From Pedobacter psychrodurus (GTDB taxonomy: Bacteria; Bacteroidota; Bacteroidia; Sphingobacteriales; Sphingobacteriaceae), in the NCBI RefSeq assembly GCF_004331735.1, contig NZ_SJSO01000003.1:62001-126000 (forward strand): a stretch of 64,000 nucleotides of DNA, given 5' to 3'. Shown piece by piece: positions 1 through 9,887 of this stretch. The notes under the pieces were generated by a model, which saw only the letters and a program-made list of their open reading frames with translations, did no database searches and was not told the DNA's origin. Positions within the stretch are counted from its first letter, which is position 1; each line of letters opens with the position of its first letter. The position numbers and the translations under genes were made by a program.

Positions 1-615
1 AGGGATATAAATGGAGATAAAGTAATCGACAGTAAAGACTTGACTTATCTGGGCTCGCCATTGCCGAAATTTCAATATGGTTTCACCAATACTTTTAAAT
101 ACAAAGCATTTGATCTGACGGTGTTTTTCAATGGAAACTATGGCAACAAAATCTTTAACCAGTTAAAACGTACAAACGAAGATCTTCAGAGTGGTTTTGG
201 ATTGTTGCAATCGGTTAACGATTATGCCCGTATCGGTTTAAAAGACCCTAGCGGAAGTGCTACAGACATTAATAATGTGTATATCACCAATCCAAATACT
301 ACTGTTCCACGGATTTCAACTTCAACATTGAATGGCAACAACAGGGTTTCTTCGAGGTATATCGAAAACGGATCTTACCTACGACTTAAAAATTTGGTGC
401 TGGGTTACAGTGTGCCGTTTAAAATCGTTCAAAAGGTAAAACTTGGTTATTTGAGGGTATATGGCAATGTGACCAATCTGTTTACCATTACGGATTATAC
501 GGGTTACGATCCGGAAGTAGGCTCCAGGTTCCAGAATGCGCAATCGGCAGGGGTAGATAATGGAAGATATCCATCATCACGTACCTACACCTTTGGTATT
601 TATGCAGGTTTTTAA
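1..615 (+). CDS. SusC/RagA-family TonB-dependent receptor, C-terminal end (5' truncated by window)
   Basis: Outer-membrane barrel that imports oligosaccharides with its SusD partner, using TonB energy. The reading frame is already open at base 1 (RDINGDKVIDSKD), so the gene begins outside the window and the TTG at 40 is not the start. The stretch DINGD...TYLGSPLPKFQYGF is the usual late-barrel signature of SusC proteins, and the protein ends TFGIYAGF, an aromatic C-terminal strand as in outer-membrane barrels. A SusD gene follows after 17 bases, as expected of a susCD operon. Only about 204 residues are visible, so the plug, the carboxypeptidase-like domain and any STN domain cannot be judged. 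Confidence 0.92.
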   Translation, partial: RDINGDKVIDSKDLTYLGSPLPKFQYGFTNTFKYKAFDLTVFFNGNYGNKIFNQLKRTNEDLQSGFGLLQSVNDYARIGLKDPSGSATDINNVYITNPNTTVPRISTSTLNGNNRVSSRYIENGSYLRLKNLVLGYSVPFKIVQKVKLGYLRVYGNVTNLFTITDYTGYDPEVGSRFQNAQSAGVDNGRYPSSRTYTFGIYAGF

Positions 616-632
616 CATTAATATTTATAAAG

Positions 633-2216
633 ATGAAAAATAAAATATATTTCACAATAGCCCTGCTAACTGGCTTAACATCATTTTTAGGGTGTAAAAA
701 AAGCTTTTTAGACAGAACGCCACAGGATAAGGTAACGCTAGAAAGCTTTTTTAAATCAGAAAGCGATCTGCGCCTGGCTACTGGTGCCCTTTACGGAACA
801 CCCTGGTTTGATTTTAACGACAAATCGATCCTGGTTTTAGGCGATGCAATGGCCGGAAACCTGTCGCGCACCAACTTTGTTTCTTACTCTACCTTTGCAG
901 TAAACAGTTCAGACGCAAGGATTAACGAAGCCTGGCGTTCATTATATAAAATTATAGCCTATTGCAACCTGAATATTATTTACATCACCCAAAATACTGA
1001 TCCATCAGTTAGTGCAATAGCTAAAAATAATGCCATTGGCGAACTCCGTTTTTTAAGGGGAACATCCTATTTCTATCTGGTGCAGTATTTTGGCGAAGTA
1101 CCCATCATTACCGACAACCGTACGCTTGCAGAACAGCCGCAGGTTAACAAACACCTGGTTAAGGATGTTTACCGCTTTATTATTGAAGACCTGAAATTTG
1201 CATCACAAAACCTGCGTACTGTTATTGATAAAGGAAGGGTAAACAAATGGTCGGCCGAAGGTATGCTGGCTAAAATTTACCTCACCCGCTCGGGCCTGAA
1301 AGATAATGGAACCGGTACAGGTACCGGACAGCGTGATGTGGCCTTGTTGGACAGCGCAAAGAAATATGCAGGCGATGTTTGTAATAACAGTGGTTTAAAA
1401 CTGCTTCCCAGTTATGCCGATCTCTTTAAAATCGAAAACAACAATAACGAAGAAAGTTTATTTGCACTACAATTTATTGCCAGTCCGAATAGCTATGGCC
1501 TGGGCAACAGTACCCAGGGCTATTATGCAGCAGAAGGTAAATTAACCAATGCAGGCGACGGATATGGCGCTGCCAACACCCCAAGTATCGACATTTACAA
1601 TAAATACGATGTAAAAGACCTACGCCGTAAAGCCACCTTCATGCAGAATGGTGATTTCTATCCGGAACTGCTAAAAAAGGATGGTGGTTATAGGGTTACC
1701 GATGAAAGGCCACACGTGAAAAAATACGTGGTGGGTACCAATGAAGATAACCCCGGACAGGTATATTCGCTTTCTACCAGTTCTGCAGCATATATGCTTA
1801 GGTTGGCTGATGTATACCTGATCTATGTAGAAGCCATATTGGGCAATTCGCCTACTACTAGCGATGCAGATGCTTTAAAATATTATAATCTGGTGCGTGC
1901 CAGGGCAGGTTTAGATCTCAAAACCTTACCTGTTTCTAAGGCTGATGTTTTGGTGGATAGACAGTTAGAACTGGCTATTGAAGGGCAATACTGGTTCGAT
2001 CTGCTTCGAGAACATGATATTAACCCGGCGCAAACCATTTCTAAAATTGGTGCACAGAACCGTGGCCGCTTAACCTTCAATTCAGCTACGAATGTAAGGG
2101 TAAACGAAGATCAGTTTTCCACACCAACTGATGCATCTTTCAAGTTGCCTTATCCACTGGCCGATCTTACCACCAATCCATTGTTAAGTCAGCCTGCAGT
2201 ACCTTATTATAAATAA
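633..2216 (+). CDS. SusD/RagB-family outer-membrane glycan-binding lipoprotein
   Basis: Surface lipoprotein that caps the SusC barrel and binds glycan. The N-terminus is a lipoprotein signal with Cys21 (FLGCKKSFLDRTPQDKVT). This is followed by the typical SusD pattern: TPR-like helices around a family-specific segment (ELRFLRGTSYFYLVQYFGEVP), then MLRLADVYLIYVEA, YYNLVRARAGL and LELAIEGQYWFDLLRE near the C-terminus. At 527 residues the length is normal. It lies 17 bases after the susC end and 32 bases before an IPT-domain lipoprotein, so it is in the same operon. The ligand cannot be read from sequence. Confidence 0.95.
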   Translation: MKNKIYFTIALLTGLTSFLGCKKSFLDRTPQDKVTLESFFKSESDLRLATGALYGTPWFDFNDKSILVLGDAMAGNLSRTNFVSYSTFAVNSSDARINEAWRSLYKIIAYCNLNIIYITQNTDPSVSAIAKNNAIGELRFLRGTSYFYLVQYFGEVPIITDNRTLAEQPQVNKHLVKDVYRFIIEDLKFASQNLRTVIDKGRVNKWSAEGMLAKIYLTRSGLKDNGTGTGTGQRDVALLDSAKKYAGDVCNNSGLKLLPSYADLFKIENNNNEESLFALQFIASPNSYGLGNSTQGYYAAEGKLTNAGDGYGAANTPSIDIYNKYDVKDLRRKATFMQNGDFYPELLKKDGGYRVTDERPHVKKYVVGTNEDNPGQVYSLSTSSAAYMLRLADVYLIYVEAILGNSPTTSDADALKYYNLVRARAGLDLKTLPVSKADVLVDRQLELAIEGQYWFDLLREHDINPAQTISKIGAQNRGRLTFNSATNVRVNEDQFSTPTDASFKLPYPLADLTTNPLLSQPAVPYYK

Positions 2217-2248
2217 CAGCTATAAGTTTAATTTTAAATTAAATCAGA

Positions 2249-3463
2249 ATGAAAAAGCTTATAAAAAGCAGATCTGGAATCATTTTTATCTTAATGATGA
2301 TGGTACTTGCCATGCAGACTGCATGTAAAAAAAGTGACAACGAAAAACCACCTGTAATTACCAAAATAAGGGCAATTACAGCTGCTCCTAACGATTCGAC
2401 CTTGACCAAAGTAGGCTCAGGACAGAATATTGTAATCCAGGGCGAAAATTTAAAAACAGTTTCGGCTGTATATTTTAGCGGCTTTGCGGCAACTTTTAAC
2501 TCCGCACTGGTTGGAGATGATAATTTTGTGGTCACCGTTCCTTCTATTTTATTTTCCAATATCCCTAAGGGGCAGGAAAATACGATCCGCTTGGTGACCA
2601 AATATGGTGAAACAACCTTTACTTTTCCAGTTTCGCCACCACCACCGGTGGTCAACAGTGTAAGTAACGAGTATACCCCTCAGGGTCAAACCATCACTTT
2701 GTATGGTCAGTATCTTTATCTGATCAAGAGCATTACCTTTCCGGGTGGGGCAGATGGTACCGATGTGGTTTCTAAACCTGATGGAACGTCGTGTACCGTA
2801 ACAATTCCCTCATCAGCCACTTCAGGCGATATTATCGTGAAAACACAGGGCGGAACCAGCAGCTACAGTTCTTACAACGATAAGGTAACAGGCATGTTAT
2901 GCGATTTTGATAATGTAAATACCTATTCATTTGGTAGTTCTAGGATAAACGATCAGACACTATATCCTGGTGCACAAGGATACTATGGCAGAATGTTCAC
3001 AGGACCGATTTCTGGTTTTAGTTATAATCAATCAGATAATAGGTCAATTAATCTAACTGCCGTACAATGGATACCCCAGGCAAACCTACAAGATCCTTTA
3101 TCAAGCTATGCGCTTAAGTTCGAGATTTTTGTAAAAGAACCTTGGGGCGGCGGTACGATAATGATCAGAAGAGATGAAAATTCTTGGGTATATCTCGCAC
3201 GCTACGAACCTTGGAAGGCTGAAGCAACTAGGGTATTCAAATCCGATAAGTGGTATACGGTAACGATATCTTTGACCCAATTTAAAAAGAAAACCAATAA
3301 TGGTGAAGGTACGGGCGATTCTGCATTATCTTTAACTGATCTGGTGAACGCTACAGGAAAACGACCGATGACATTCATGTACATCAACGATACAGCGACA
3401 CCGGTAACCACCAAGTTTGATGTGGGGATCGATAATATCCGTATTGTAAAATTGAAAAAATAG
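2249..3463 (+). CDS. IPT/TIG-domain surface glycan-binding lipoprotein (SGBP-B-like)
   Basis: Lipoprotein signal with Cys26 (QTACKKSDNEKPP). Two IPT/TIG immunoglobulin-like repeats can be seen, roughly residues 35-130 (VGSGQNIVIQGENL) and 130-210 (YTPQGQTITLYGQYL). A C-terminal beta-rich domain of about 190 residues starts at CDFDNVNTYSFGSS and ends with FDVGIDNIRIVKLKK. This is the layout of surface glycan-binding proteins encoded just after susCD, in which TIG repeats act as spacers and the C-terminal domain binds sugar. Its position right after SusD supports that role. The ligand is unknown and no catalytic motif is visible. Confidence 0.82.
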   Translation: MKKLIKSRSGIIFILMMMVLAMQTACKKSDNEKPPVITKIRAITAAPNDSTLTKVGSGQNIVIQGENLKTVSAVYFSGFAATFNSALVGDDNFVVTVPSILFSNIPKGQENTIRLVTKYGETTFTFPVSPPPPVVNSVSNEYTPQGQTITLYGQYLYLIKSITFPGGADGTDVVSKPDGTSCTVTIPSSATSGDIIVKTQGGTSSYSSYNDKVTGMLCDFDNVNTYSFGSSRINDQTLYPGAQGYYGRMFTGPISGFSYNQSDNRSINLTAVQWIPQANLQDPLSSYALKFEIFVKEPWGGGTIMIRRDENSWVYLARYEPWKAEATRVFKSDKWYTVTISLTQFKKKTNNGEGTGDSALSLTDLVNATGKRPMTFMYINDTATPVTTKFDVGIDNIRIVKLKK

Positions 3464-3531
3464 TTTTCCCGTTGGTACTGGATAAATATATCCGGTACCA
3501 ATTTTTTACCCCATCTTCTTGACCTAATAAA

Positions 3532-5298
3532 ATGAAAACTTCTTTAAACCATACGTATAAAGTTATCGGTGTTTGCTTGCTGTTGGGCAGTTTAGCCATT
3601 GCTTCCTGTAAAAAGAGTCGCAATGAACCGATTCAGGAAACACCTGTAATAACGCCACCCAATACAGGCACCATTATTCCGCCAAAAGAGGTAACTACCG
3701 CAACAACCGTTGGTTTTTTTCTGGACAATTGGGAAGGTAAAACCTTTGTTGCGCCATCCTTTGTTGATGCCGCCAAACCAACCGGAGCTGCTGCTATAAC
3801 CATTAGTGCTGATTACAGCGAAACAGTGGGTAAAGTTTCCAAATATCTTTTCGGCAACAATAGCAACCCCTACATCGGCCAATTGGGTAACGAGGCTACT
3901 TTGATCAACCATGTAAAAAACCTTTCGCCAAATATTATCCGTTTCCCTGGTGGCAATATATCCAGCGTTTTTTTCTTTAATGCCAATACCGGGCAAAAAC
4001 CTGATGATGCACCCGCTACCTTGTACAATACTTCTGGTGCTCCGGTTAATGCAGGTTACTGGTATGGTAAAAACACCGCCAGCTGGACGTTTTCTGTAGA
4101 CAGTTATTATAGCTTTTTACAGCAGACGAATAGCACAGGTATAATCACTGTTAATTACAGCTATGCCCGCTACGGAACCAGTGCACATCCTGATCAGGTG
4201 GCTGCTCATTTGGCTGCCGATTGGGTGCGTTTTGATAAAGGAAAAACCAAGTACTGGGAAATTGGGAATGAAGATGCCGGACCATGGCAGGCCGGATATA
4301 AAATTAACACCGCTACCAATAAAGATGGACAGCCAGAGATTATCAATGGTGCTTTATATGGAAAACATTTTAAAGTTTTTGCAGATTCTATGCGCAAGGC
4401 AGCGGCAGAAATTGGTGCTACCATTAAAATTGGTGGTCAGTTGATCCAGTACGATGCCTCCGTAGGCAATAGCAATGTGGTAGATAAGGCCTGGAATAGC
4501 GGATTTCTATCTGCTGCAGGCAATACCGCCGATTTTTATATCGTGCATACTTATTACACCCCTTATGCCCAAAATTCTTCAGCCACGGTGATTTTAAATA
4601 CAGCGGTAACAGAATCAAAAATGATCATGGATTACATGAAAAAAAACACCCAGGAAAACGGTGTTGCTTTAAAACCGATCGCCATGACCGAGTGGAATAT
4701 TTTCGCCGAAGGATCTAAACAGCAGGTATCGCACATTGCTGGCATGCACGCATCGATGGTATTGGGCGAACTGATCAAAAATAATTATGGTATGGCCAGT
4801 CGGTGGGATTTAGCTAATGGTTATGCCGGAGGTAATGATCATGGCATGTTCAGTTTGGGCGATGAAGGAAACGGAACCACCAAATGGACCCCGAGACCTG
4901 CGTTTTACCATATGTACTATTTTCAGAAAATTTTTGGTGATAGAATGGTCAGTTCTAATGTTTCCGGATCAACCGATGTGGTGAGTTATGCCTCAGGTTA
5001 TGCTTCTGGTGCAGCCGGGATAGTGGTGGTGAACAAAGGAACAGTAAGCCAGGTGGCTGCTATCAATATCGCAAATTTCGCACCTGGTGCACGGTATTAT
5101 TACTACACCCTAACTGGAGGAGATGACAACGGTGAATTTTCCCAAAAGGTATTTATAAACGATAATGGCCCAACAGGCGTTTCCGGAGGACCTGCCAATT
5201 ATCAAACCTTAACGGCAAAATCGGCATTGGTTGATGGAGGAATAAAAGTTTCTTTACCGGCACGATCTGTTGTTTTTATAGCAGTGGGTAAAAAATAA
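3532..5298 (+). CDS. clan GH-A glycoside hydrolase, lipoprotein form (GH51/39/44-like, family uncertain)
   Basis: Probable retaining hydrolase exported as a lipoprotein (Cys26 in IASCKKS), followed by a Pro/Thr-rich linker of about 30 residues. The catalytic domain starts near residue 90. It has IIRFPGGNISS, then YWEIGNE with Glu247 as the likely acid/base, and AMTEWNIF with Glu387 as the likely nucleophile, in the spacing of (beta/alpha)8 clan GH-A enzymes. A small C-terminal beta-domain follows. Relatives are often annotated as alpha-L-arabinofuranosidases, but the match to GH51, GH39 or GH44 is not tight enough to assign a family or substrate. The next gene is a clear paralogue six bases away. 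The lipid anchor suggests this copy works at the membrane, possibly on the cell surface. Confidence 0.75.
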   Translation: MKTSLNHTYKVIGVCLLLGSLAIASCKKSRNEPIQETPVITPPNTGTIIPPKEVTTATTVGFFLDNWEGKTFVAPSFVDAAKPTGAAAITISADYSETVGKVSKYLFGNNSNPYIGQLGNEATLINHVKNLSPNIIRFPGGNISSVFFFNANTGQKPDDAPATLYNTSGAPVNAGYWYGKNTASWTFSVDSYYSFLQQTNSTGIITVNYSYARYGTSAHPDQVAAHLAADWVRFDKGKTKYWEIGNEDAGPWQAGYKINTATNKDGQPEIINGALYGKHFKVFADSMRKAAAEIGATIKIGGQLIQYDASVGNSNVVDKAWNSGFLSAAGNTADFYIVHTYYTPYAQNSSATVILNTAVTESKMIMDYMKKNTQENGVALKPIAMTEWNIFAEGSKQQVSHIAGMHASMVLGELIKNNYGMASRWDLANGYAGGNDHGMFSLGDEGNGTTKWTPRPAFYHMYYFQKIFGDRMVSSNVSGSTDVVSYASGYASGAAGIVVVNKGTVSQVAAINIANFAPGARYYYYTLTGGDDNGEFSQKVFINDNGPTGVSGGPANYQTLTAKSALVDGGIKVSLPARSVVFIAVGKK

Positions 5299-5304
5299 TA
5301 ATTC

Positions 5305-6969
5305 ATGTTACAAAAAGTACTCTTTTTCCTGCTATTGTTCTCTTCGTTCTTTACACTGCCCGATCATGTGTTTGCACAAAACCCTCAATCGTTTTTTTTA
5401 CAGGAAACTCAACGTAAAAAGGCAGATAAACCGGCCTATATTAAACATTCAATCCCCTTAAAACCTGCTTCAGTTGATATAAATATTAACTATAAAGCTG
5501 AAGCAGGAAGGGTTTCCAATTACCTGTACGGAAATAATTCAAATCCATACATGAGCAAGATTGTCGATCAGTCTGTGCTGATGGACCATATTAAAGCACT
5601 ATCCCCCAACATCATCCGCTTTCCGGGAGGCAACCTCAGCAATGTTTATTTTTGGAACGCATCGAAAGAAAACAGGCCAAAAGATGTACCAGAGATTATT
5701 TTATATGGAGATCAGCGGAAGCAAAAGCCTGAGCGCTTGTGGTATGGGATAACAGATAATCCATCGTCGTTATCCCTTTCTAACTATTATCAATTAATAA
5801 AGGAAACCAATAGTACGGGTATCATCTGCGTTAATTATAGTTACGCAAGGTATGGTATTGGCAATCGCCCGGTGCAAAACGCAGCGCACCTGGCAGCCGA
5901 TTGGGTGCGTTTTGATAAGGGGAAAACCAGATTCTGGGAAATTGGCAATGAAAATTACGGTACATGGCAGGCAGGCTATAAAATAGATACTGCAAAAAAT
6001 AAAGATCATCAACCAGAACTGATTTCGGGCAAATTGTATGGCGAACATTTAAAGATATTTGTTGATTCGATGAAGGCTGCTGCAAAAGAAATTAATAGCG
6101 AAATTTTTATCGGTGCGGTAGTTATCGAAACAGCCAAAGAAAAATCGTGGGAAGGTGGCATTACTAAAAACTGGAATGATGGCTTACTTAAAGCCGCTGG
6201 TTATGCTATAGATTATTATGTGCTGCACAGCTATTATACGCCTTATGAACAAAATTCTTCGCCAGAAGTTATTCTGAATACAGCAAAAACAGAAACCCAT
6301 AAAATGGCTGCATATATGAAAGAACTGGCCAAAATTTATCAGCTTCCAGAAAGACCTTTAGCGCTTACCGAATGGAATATTTTCGCAACAGGTTCCAAAC
6401 AGTCTTGTTCTTTTATTAATGGTATACATGCCGCTATTGTTTTGGGCGAACTGGCTAATTTAAAGTTTGGTATGGCCAGCCGCTGGGACCTGGCAAATGG
6501 ATATTCCCGTGGTAATGATCATGGTATGTTCAACAAAGGCGACGAACCTGGTGTTCCACTCTGGAATCCCAGACCGGTATTTTACTACATGTATTACTTT
6601 CAGCGGTTTTTTGGCGATCAACTCCTCACAACCAAGGTAAGTGATAACAAAGATATACTGGCTTATGCCGCCAAGTTTAAAAATGGAGAATTGGGAGCTG
6701 TCATTGTAAATAAAGGCAGTGTACCACAGGTTATCGATCTAGATGTCACCGGATTTAAGACCTCTAAAAAATATTACCTCTACAGTTTAACGGGTGGAGA
6801 TGATAATGGTGCTTTCTCTCAAAAAGTTTTGGTTAATGGCCAAACCACAAAATTTGCAGCCGGTGGACCTGAAGACCCTAAAAAGATAAAAGCATTATCT
6901 GCAACCGTTACCGGAAAGATAAAATTCGAATCTCAACCCTTTTCAGTTCAATACTTATTAATAGAATAA
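5305..6969 (+). CDS. clan GH-A glycoside hydrolase, signal-peptidase-I form, tandem paralogue
   Basis: Close paralogue of the preceding enzyme over its whole catalytic domain. Shared segments include GNNSNPYM/I, LSPNIIRFPGGN, NYSYARYG, HLAADWVRFDKGKT, WEIGNE (Glu216 here), TEWNIF (Glu356), MASRWDLANGYxxGNDHGMF and YYFQxxFGD. The start differs: a cleavable signal peptide ending VFAQ and no lipobox, so it is probably periplasmic. The linker is also shorter. Six bases separate it from the preceding stop, so the two are surely co-transcribed and look like a tandem duplication in which one copy changed its location. Activity is likely exo-acting on arabinose- or galactose-type residues, but that is inference. 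Confidence 0.76.
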   Translation: MLQKVLFFLLLFSSFFTLPDHVFAQNPQSFFLQETQRKKADKPAYIKHSIPLKPASVDININYKAEAGRVSNYLYGNNSNPYMSKIVDQSVLMDHIKALSPNIIRFPGGNLSNVYFWNASKENRPKDVPEIILYGDQRKQKPERLWYGITDNPSSLSLSNYYQLIKETNSTGIICVNYSYARYGIGNRPVQNAAHLAADWVRFDKGKTRFWEIGNENYGTWQAGYKIDTAKNKDHQPELISGKLYGEHLKIFVDSMKAAAKEINSEIFIGAVVIETAKEKSWEGGITKNWNDGLLKAAGYAIDYYVLHSYYTPYEQNSSPEVILNTAKTETHKMAAYMKELAKIYQLPERPLALTEWNIFATGSKQSCSFINGIHAAIVLGELANLKFGMASRWDLANGYSRGNDHGMFNKGDEPGVPLWNPRPVFYYMYYFQRFFGDQLLTTKVSDNKDILAYAAKFKNGELGAVIVNKGSVPQVIDLDVTGFKTSKKYYLYSLTGGDDNGAFSQKVLVNGQTTKFAAGGPEDPKKIKALSATVTGKIKFESQPFSVQYLLIE

Positions 6970-6985
6970 ACACAAACACACACAA

Positions 6986-9835
6986 ATGAAATTATATAAA
7001 ATATGCGCCTTACTGCTACTGCTAAAACTGGTTCAGCCAGTCCTATCATTCGCTCAAAAGCATAACGCGTTAAAACGCGAACATCTATTAATTGATACCG
7101 GATGGCGCTTTGCACTAGGTCATCCGTATGATGTTAAAAAGGATTTTTACAACGGAACGGGTTATTTTTCTTACCTGGCCAAAACAGGTTATGGAGATGG
7201 TGCAGCAGATCCCAGCTTTGACGACCGTACCTGGAGAAAACTCAATCTACCCCACGATTGGGCTGTAGAACAGGGATTTGATCCAAAAGCAAGTTTAAGC
7301 CATGGTTTTAAAGCGATCGGTCGTAATTTTCCAGATGCCAGCGTGGGTTGGTACCGTAAATCTTTTTTTATCCCTGCTAAAGATCTGGGCAGGAAGATCA
7401 GCATTGCTTTTGATGGGGTATTTAGAAATTCAATCGTTTGGGTAAACGGCCACTACCTGGGTACCGAACCTAGCGGTTACCATGGTTTCGAATACGATAT
7501 TACCGATTACTTAAATTACGGTGGCGAAAATGTAATCGCCGTACGGGCAGATGTAACCATCGAAGAAGGATGGTTTTATGAAGGGGCGGGCATTTATCGC
7601 CATGTGTGGCTAAATAAAACTGATCCTTTACATGTTGTACCCAACGGTACTTTTGTGCGCAGTACCGTAAACAATAATCAAGCAACTGTTACCGCCAGCG
7701 TTACCTTAAAAAATGATGCCCTCGAGAACCAAAAGTTTAATATTAAACAAAGCATAATCGATGCCGAAGGCAAGGTAGTAGCCTCTGGCGAACTTCAAAA
7801 CCTTGAACTAAATGTATTGACCGAAAAAGAATTTACTTTAACCATTCCGGTTCTTAAGCCACGATTATGGGATCTGGAAAATCCATATCTGTATCAATTG
7901 TTAACCACTATTAGCAAAAATGGGGATGTAATAGATGAATACAAAACCACTTTTGGGGTCAGAACGATCAGGTTCGATGCCGATAAAGGGTTCTTTTTAA
8001 ATGGAAAACGGATAGAGGTTAAAGGCACAAATAACCATCAGGACCACGCCGGAGTAGGTGTTGCCTTGCCAGATGCACTGCAGTATTTCAGGATCAGCAA
8101 ATTAAAAGAAATGGGCAGCAATGCCTACCGTTGCTCACACAATCCACCAACGCCAGAGTTATTGGATGCCTGCGATAAACTGGGCATGCTGGTAATTGAC
8201 GAAAACCGGTTGATGGGCATTACCGATCAGAACCTGGCTTACCTTAAAAAACTGATTATCCGCGACCGTAACCACCCCAGTATCATCAGTTGGTCTATCG
8301 GTAACGAAGAATGGAATATAGAAGGCAACATTACCGGTGCACGGATTGCCAAAACCATGCAGGCCTTTGCCAAAACCATTGATACTACGCGGGCAATTAC
8401 CGCTGCGGTGAGTGGGGGCATAGGAAATGGAATTTCGACCACTATTGATCTTTTAGGTTACAACTACGTGGCAACGAAAAACACAGATGAACAGCATAAA
8501 AAGTACCCTGCACAGTTTAGCTGGGGTACTGAAGAAGGCTCTACCGTGGCAAGCAGGGGTTTGTATGTTACCGATATGGATCAACATGAAATTGCGGCTT
8601 ATGATACCAGACAAAACGAGAACTTTCTGAGCCTGGAAGATGGTTGGAAACATTATGCCTCACGCCCTTACCTGGCTGGCATGTTTATCTGGACAGGCTT
8701 CGATTACCGCGGAGAGCCAACACCATTTGGATGGCCATCAGTACTTTCTTATTTCGGCATGGTTGATTTATGTGGCTTTCCAAAAGATAATGCCTTGTAT
8801 TTAAAATCATGGTGGGGTAATCAGCCTACTTTACACCTCTTACCACACTGGAACTGGAAAGGAAAAGAAGGTAAACCAATTGATGTTAAGGCATACAGCA
8901 ACTGTGATGAAGTAGAACTCTTTCTCAATAAAAAAAGTCTGGGCAAAAAGCGCATGGAACCTAACGGCCATCTAAGCTGGACGGTAAACTATGCACCTGG
9001 CACTTTAGAGGCTGTTGGATTTAAGAATGGGAAGAAAATATTAACAGATGTGGTAAAAACCACTTCAGATCCGGTTCAGGTGGCCATTACACAAGAAACC
9101 ATTCCAGTAGGAAAACCAAATATTGCCATCCTCACGGTTGATGTTCGTGATGCTTCAGGAAAAATGGTGCCTACAGCAGTAAACGATTTAAATTTCGAAA
9201 TCAGTGGTCCTGGAAAAATTATAGGTGTGGGTAATGGCAATCCCACTTCTTTAGAGCCCGATCAGTTTATAGAGCAGGTTAGTGTCATCCGCGTAAACAA
9301 CCTTAAAGAAAAAGCAATTTCAGCTATTGATGATCTAACAGAACTAACTACAGCAACAACAGATTGGGATTACGCTTTCAAGCAGGAAAGAACTCAGGAA
9401 TTTGGTAAAAAAGTAAAAGCATTGATCTATCGTGGAGATTTCGATTTAGCGGATTGGAGCGAACAGACCAAAATCACATTTTTTTATAAAAGCCTGGGCA
9501 AAGAACAGTCCATTTACATCAACGGCAAAAAAATCGGTGGTCAACTGCCGGCCGATAAAAAAGGAAATGTTTTTGTGCTCAACCGATCTGTGTTAAAAAC
9601 CGGAAAAAACAGTATTGCCATATTGGCTACACCGATTTTGAAAGTACAGAGCTGGGATAATATCAATACCGATCCTGGTGCAATTCAAGTATTAAAACCA
9701 GCAGCAGGCTGGAAAAGAAAACTATTTAGTGGTTTGGCTCAGGTGATTGTACAATCAACAGGAGGTAAAGGAGAAGTGAGCTTAACAGCTTCATCTAATG
9801 GTTTAAAGCCAGCCACAATAAAGGTTAAATTATAA
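6986..9835 (+). CDS. GH2 beta-galactosidase-like enzyme
   Basis: Secreted GH2 enzyme with a signal peptide ending VLSFAQ. Order: sugar-binding jelly roll (DDRTWRKLNLPHDW, then GWYRKSFFIPAKD and YHGFEYDITDYL), Ig-like domain, TIM barrel beginning near FFLNGKRIEVKGTNNHQD, then two or three C-terminal beta-domains (a DUF4982-like segment from VDVKAYSNCDEVELFLN). Acid/base Glu441 lies in WSIGNEEW and the probable nucleophile Glu516 in WGTEEGST. The C-terminal part adds another jelly-roll-like region (FFYKSLGKEQSIYINGKKIG). Length (949 residues) suits multidomain Bacteroidota GH2 proteins. The N-terminal pattern points to beta-galactosidase rather than beta-mannosidase. It follows the GH-A pair by 16 bases. 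Confidence 0.87.
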   Translation: MKLYKICALLLLLKLVQPVLSFAQKHNALKREHLLIDTGWRFALGHPYDVKKDFYNGTGYFSYLAKTGYGDGAADPSFDDRTWRKLNLPHDWAVEQGFDPKASLSHGFKAIGRNFPDASVGWYRKSFFIPAKDLGRKISIAFDGVFRNSIVWVNGHYLGTEPSGYHGFEYDITDYLNYGGENVIAVRADVTIEEGWFYEGAGIYRHVWLNKTDPLHVVPNGTFVRSTVNNNQATVTASVTLKNDALENQKFNIKQSIIDAEGKVVASGELQNLELNVLTEKEFTLTIPVLKPRLWDLENPYLYQLLTTISKNGDVIDEYKTTFGVRTIRFDADKGFFLNGKRIEVKGTNNHQDHAGVGVALPDALQYFRISKLKEMGSNAYRCSHNPPTPELLDACDKLGMLVIDENRLMGITDQNLAYLKKLIIRDRNHPSIISWSIGNEEWNIEGNITGARIAKTMQAFAKTIDTTRAITAAVSGGIGNGISTTIDLLGYNYVATKNTDEQHKKYPAQFSWGTEEGSTVASRGLYVTDMDQHEIAAYDTRQNENFLSLEDGWKHYASRPYLAGMFIWTGFDYRGEPTPFGWPSVLSYFGMVDLCGFPKDNALYLKSWWGNQPTLHLLPHWNWKGKEGKPIDVKAYSNCDEVELFLNKKSLGKKRMEPNGHLSWTVNYAPGTLEAVGFKNGKKILTDVVKTTSDPVQVAITQETIPVGKPNIAILTVDVRDASGKMVPTAVNDLNFEISGPGKIIGVGNGNPTSLEPDQFIEQVSVIRVNNLKEKAISAIDDLTELTTATTDWDYAFKQERTQEFGKKVKALIYRGDFDLADWSEQTKITFFYKSLGKEQSIYINGKKIGGQLPADKKGNVFVLNRSVLKTGKNSIAILATPILKVQSWDNINTDPGAIQVLKPAAGWKRKLFSGLAQVIVQSTGGKGEVSLTASSNGLKPATIKVKL

Positions 9836-9887
9836 ATTGATAAGCCGCAAAATTTCATTCTGCCACAGGAATAGATCAAAGAAAAAC

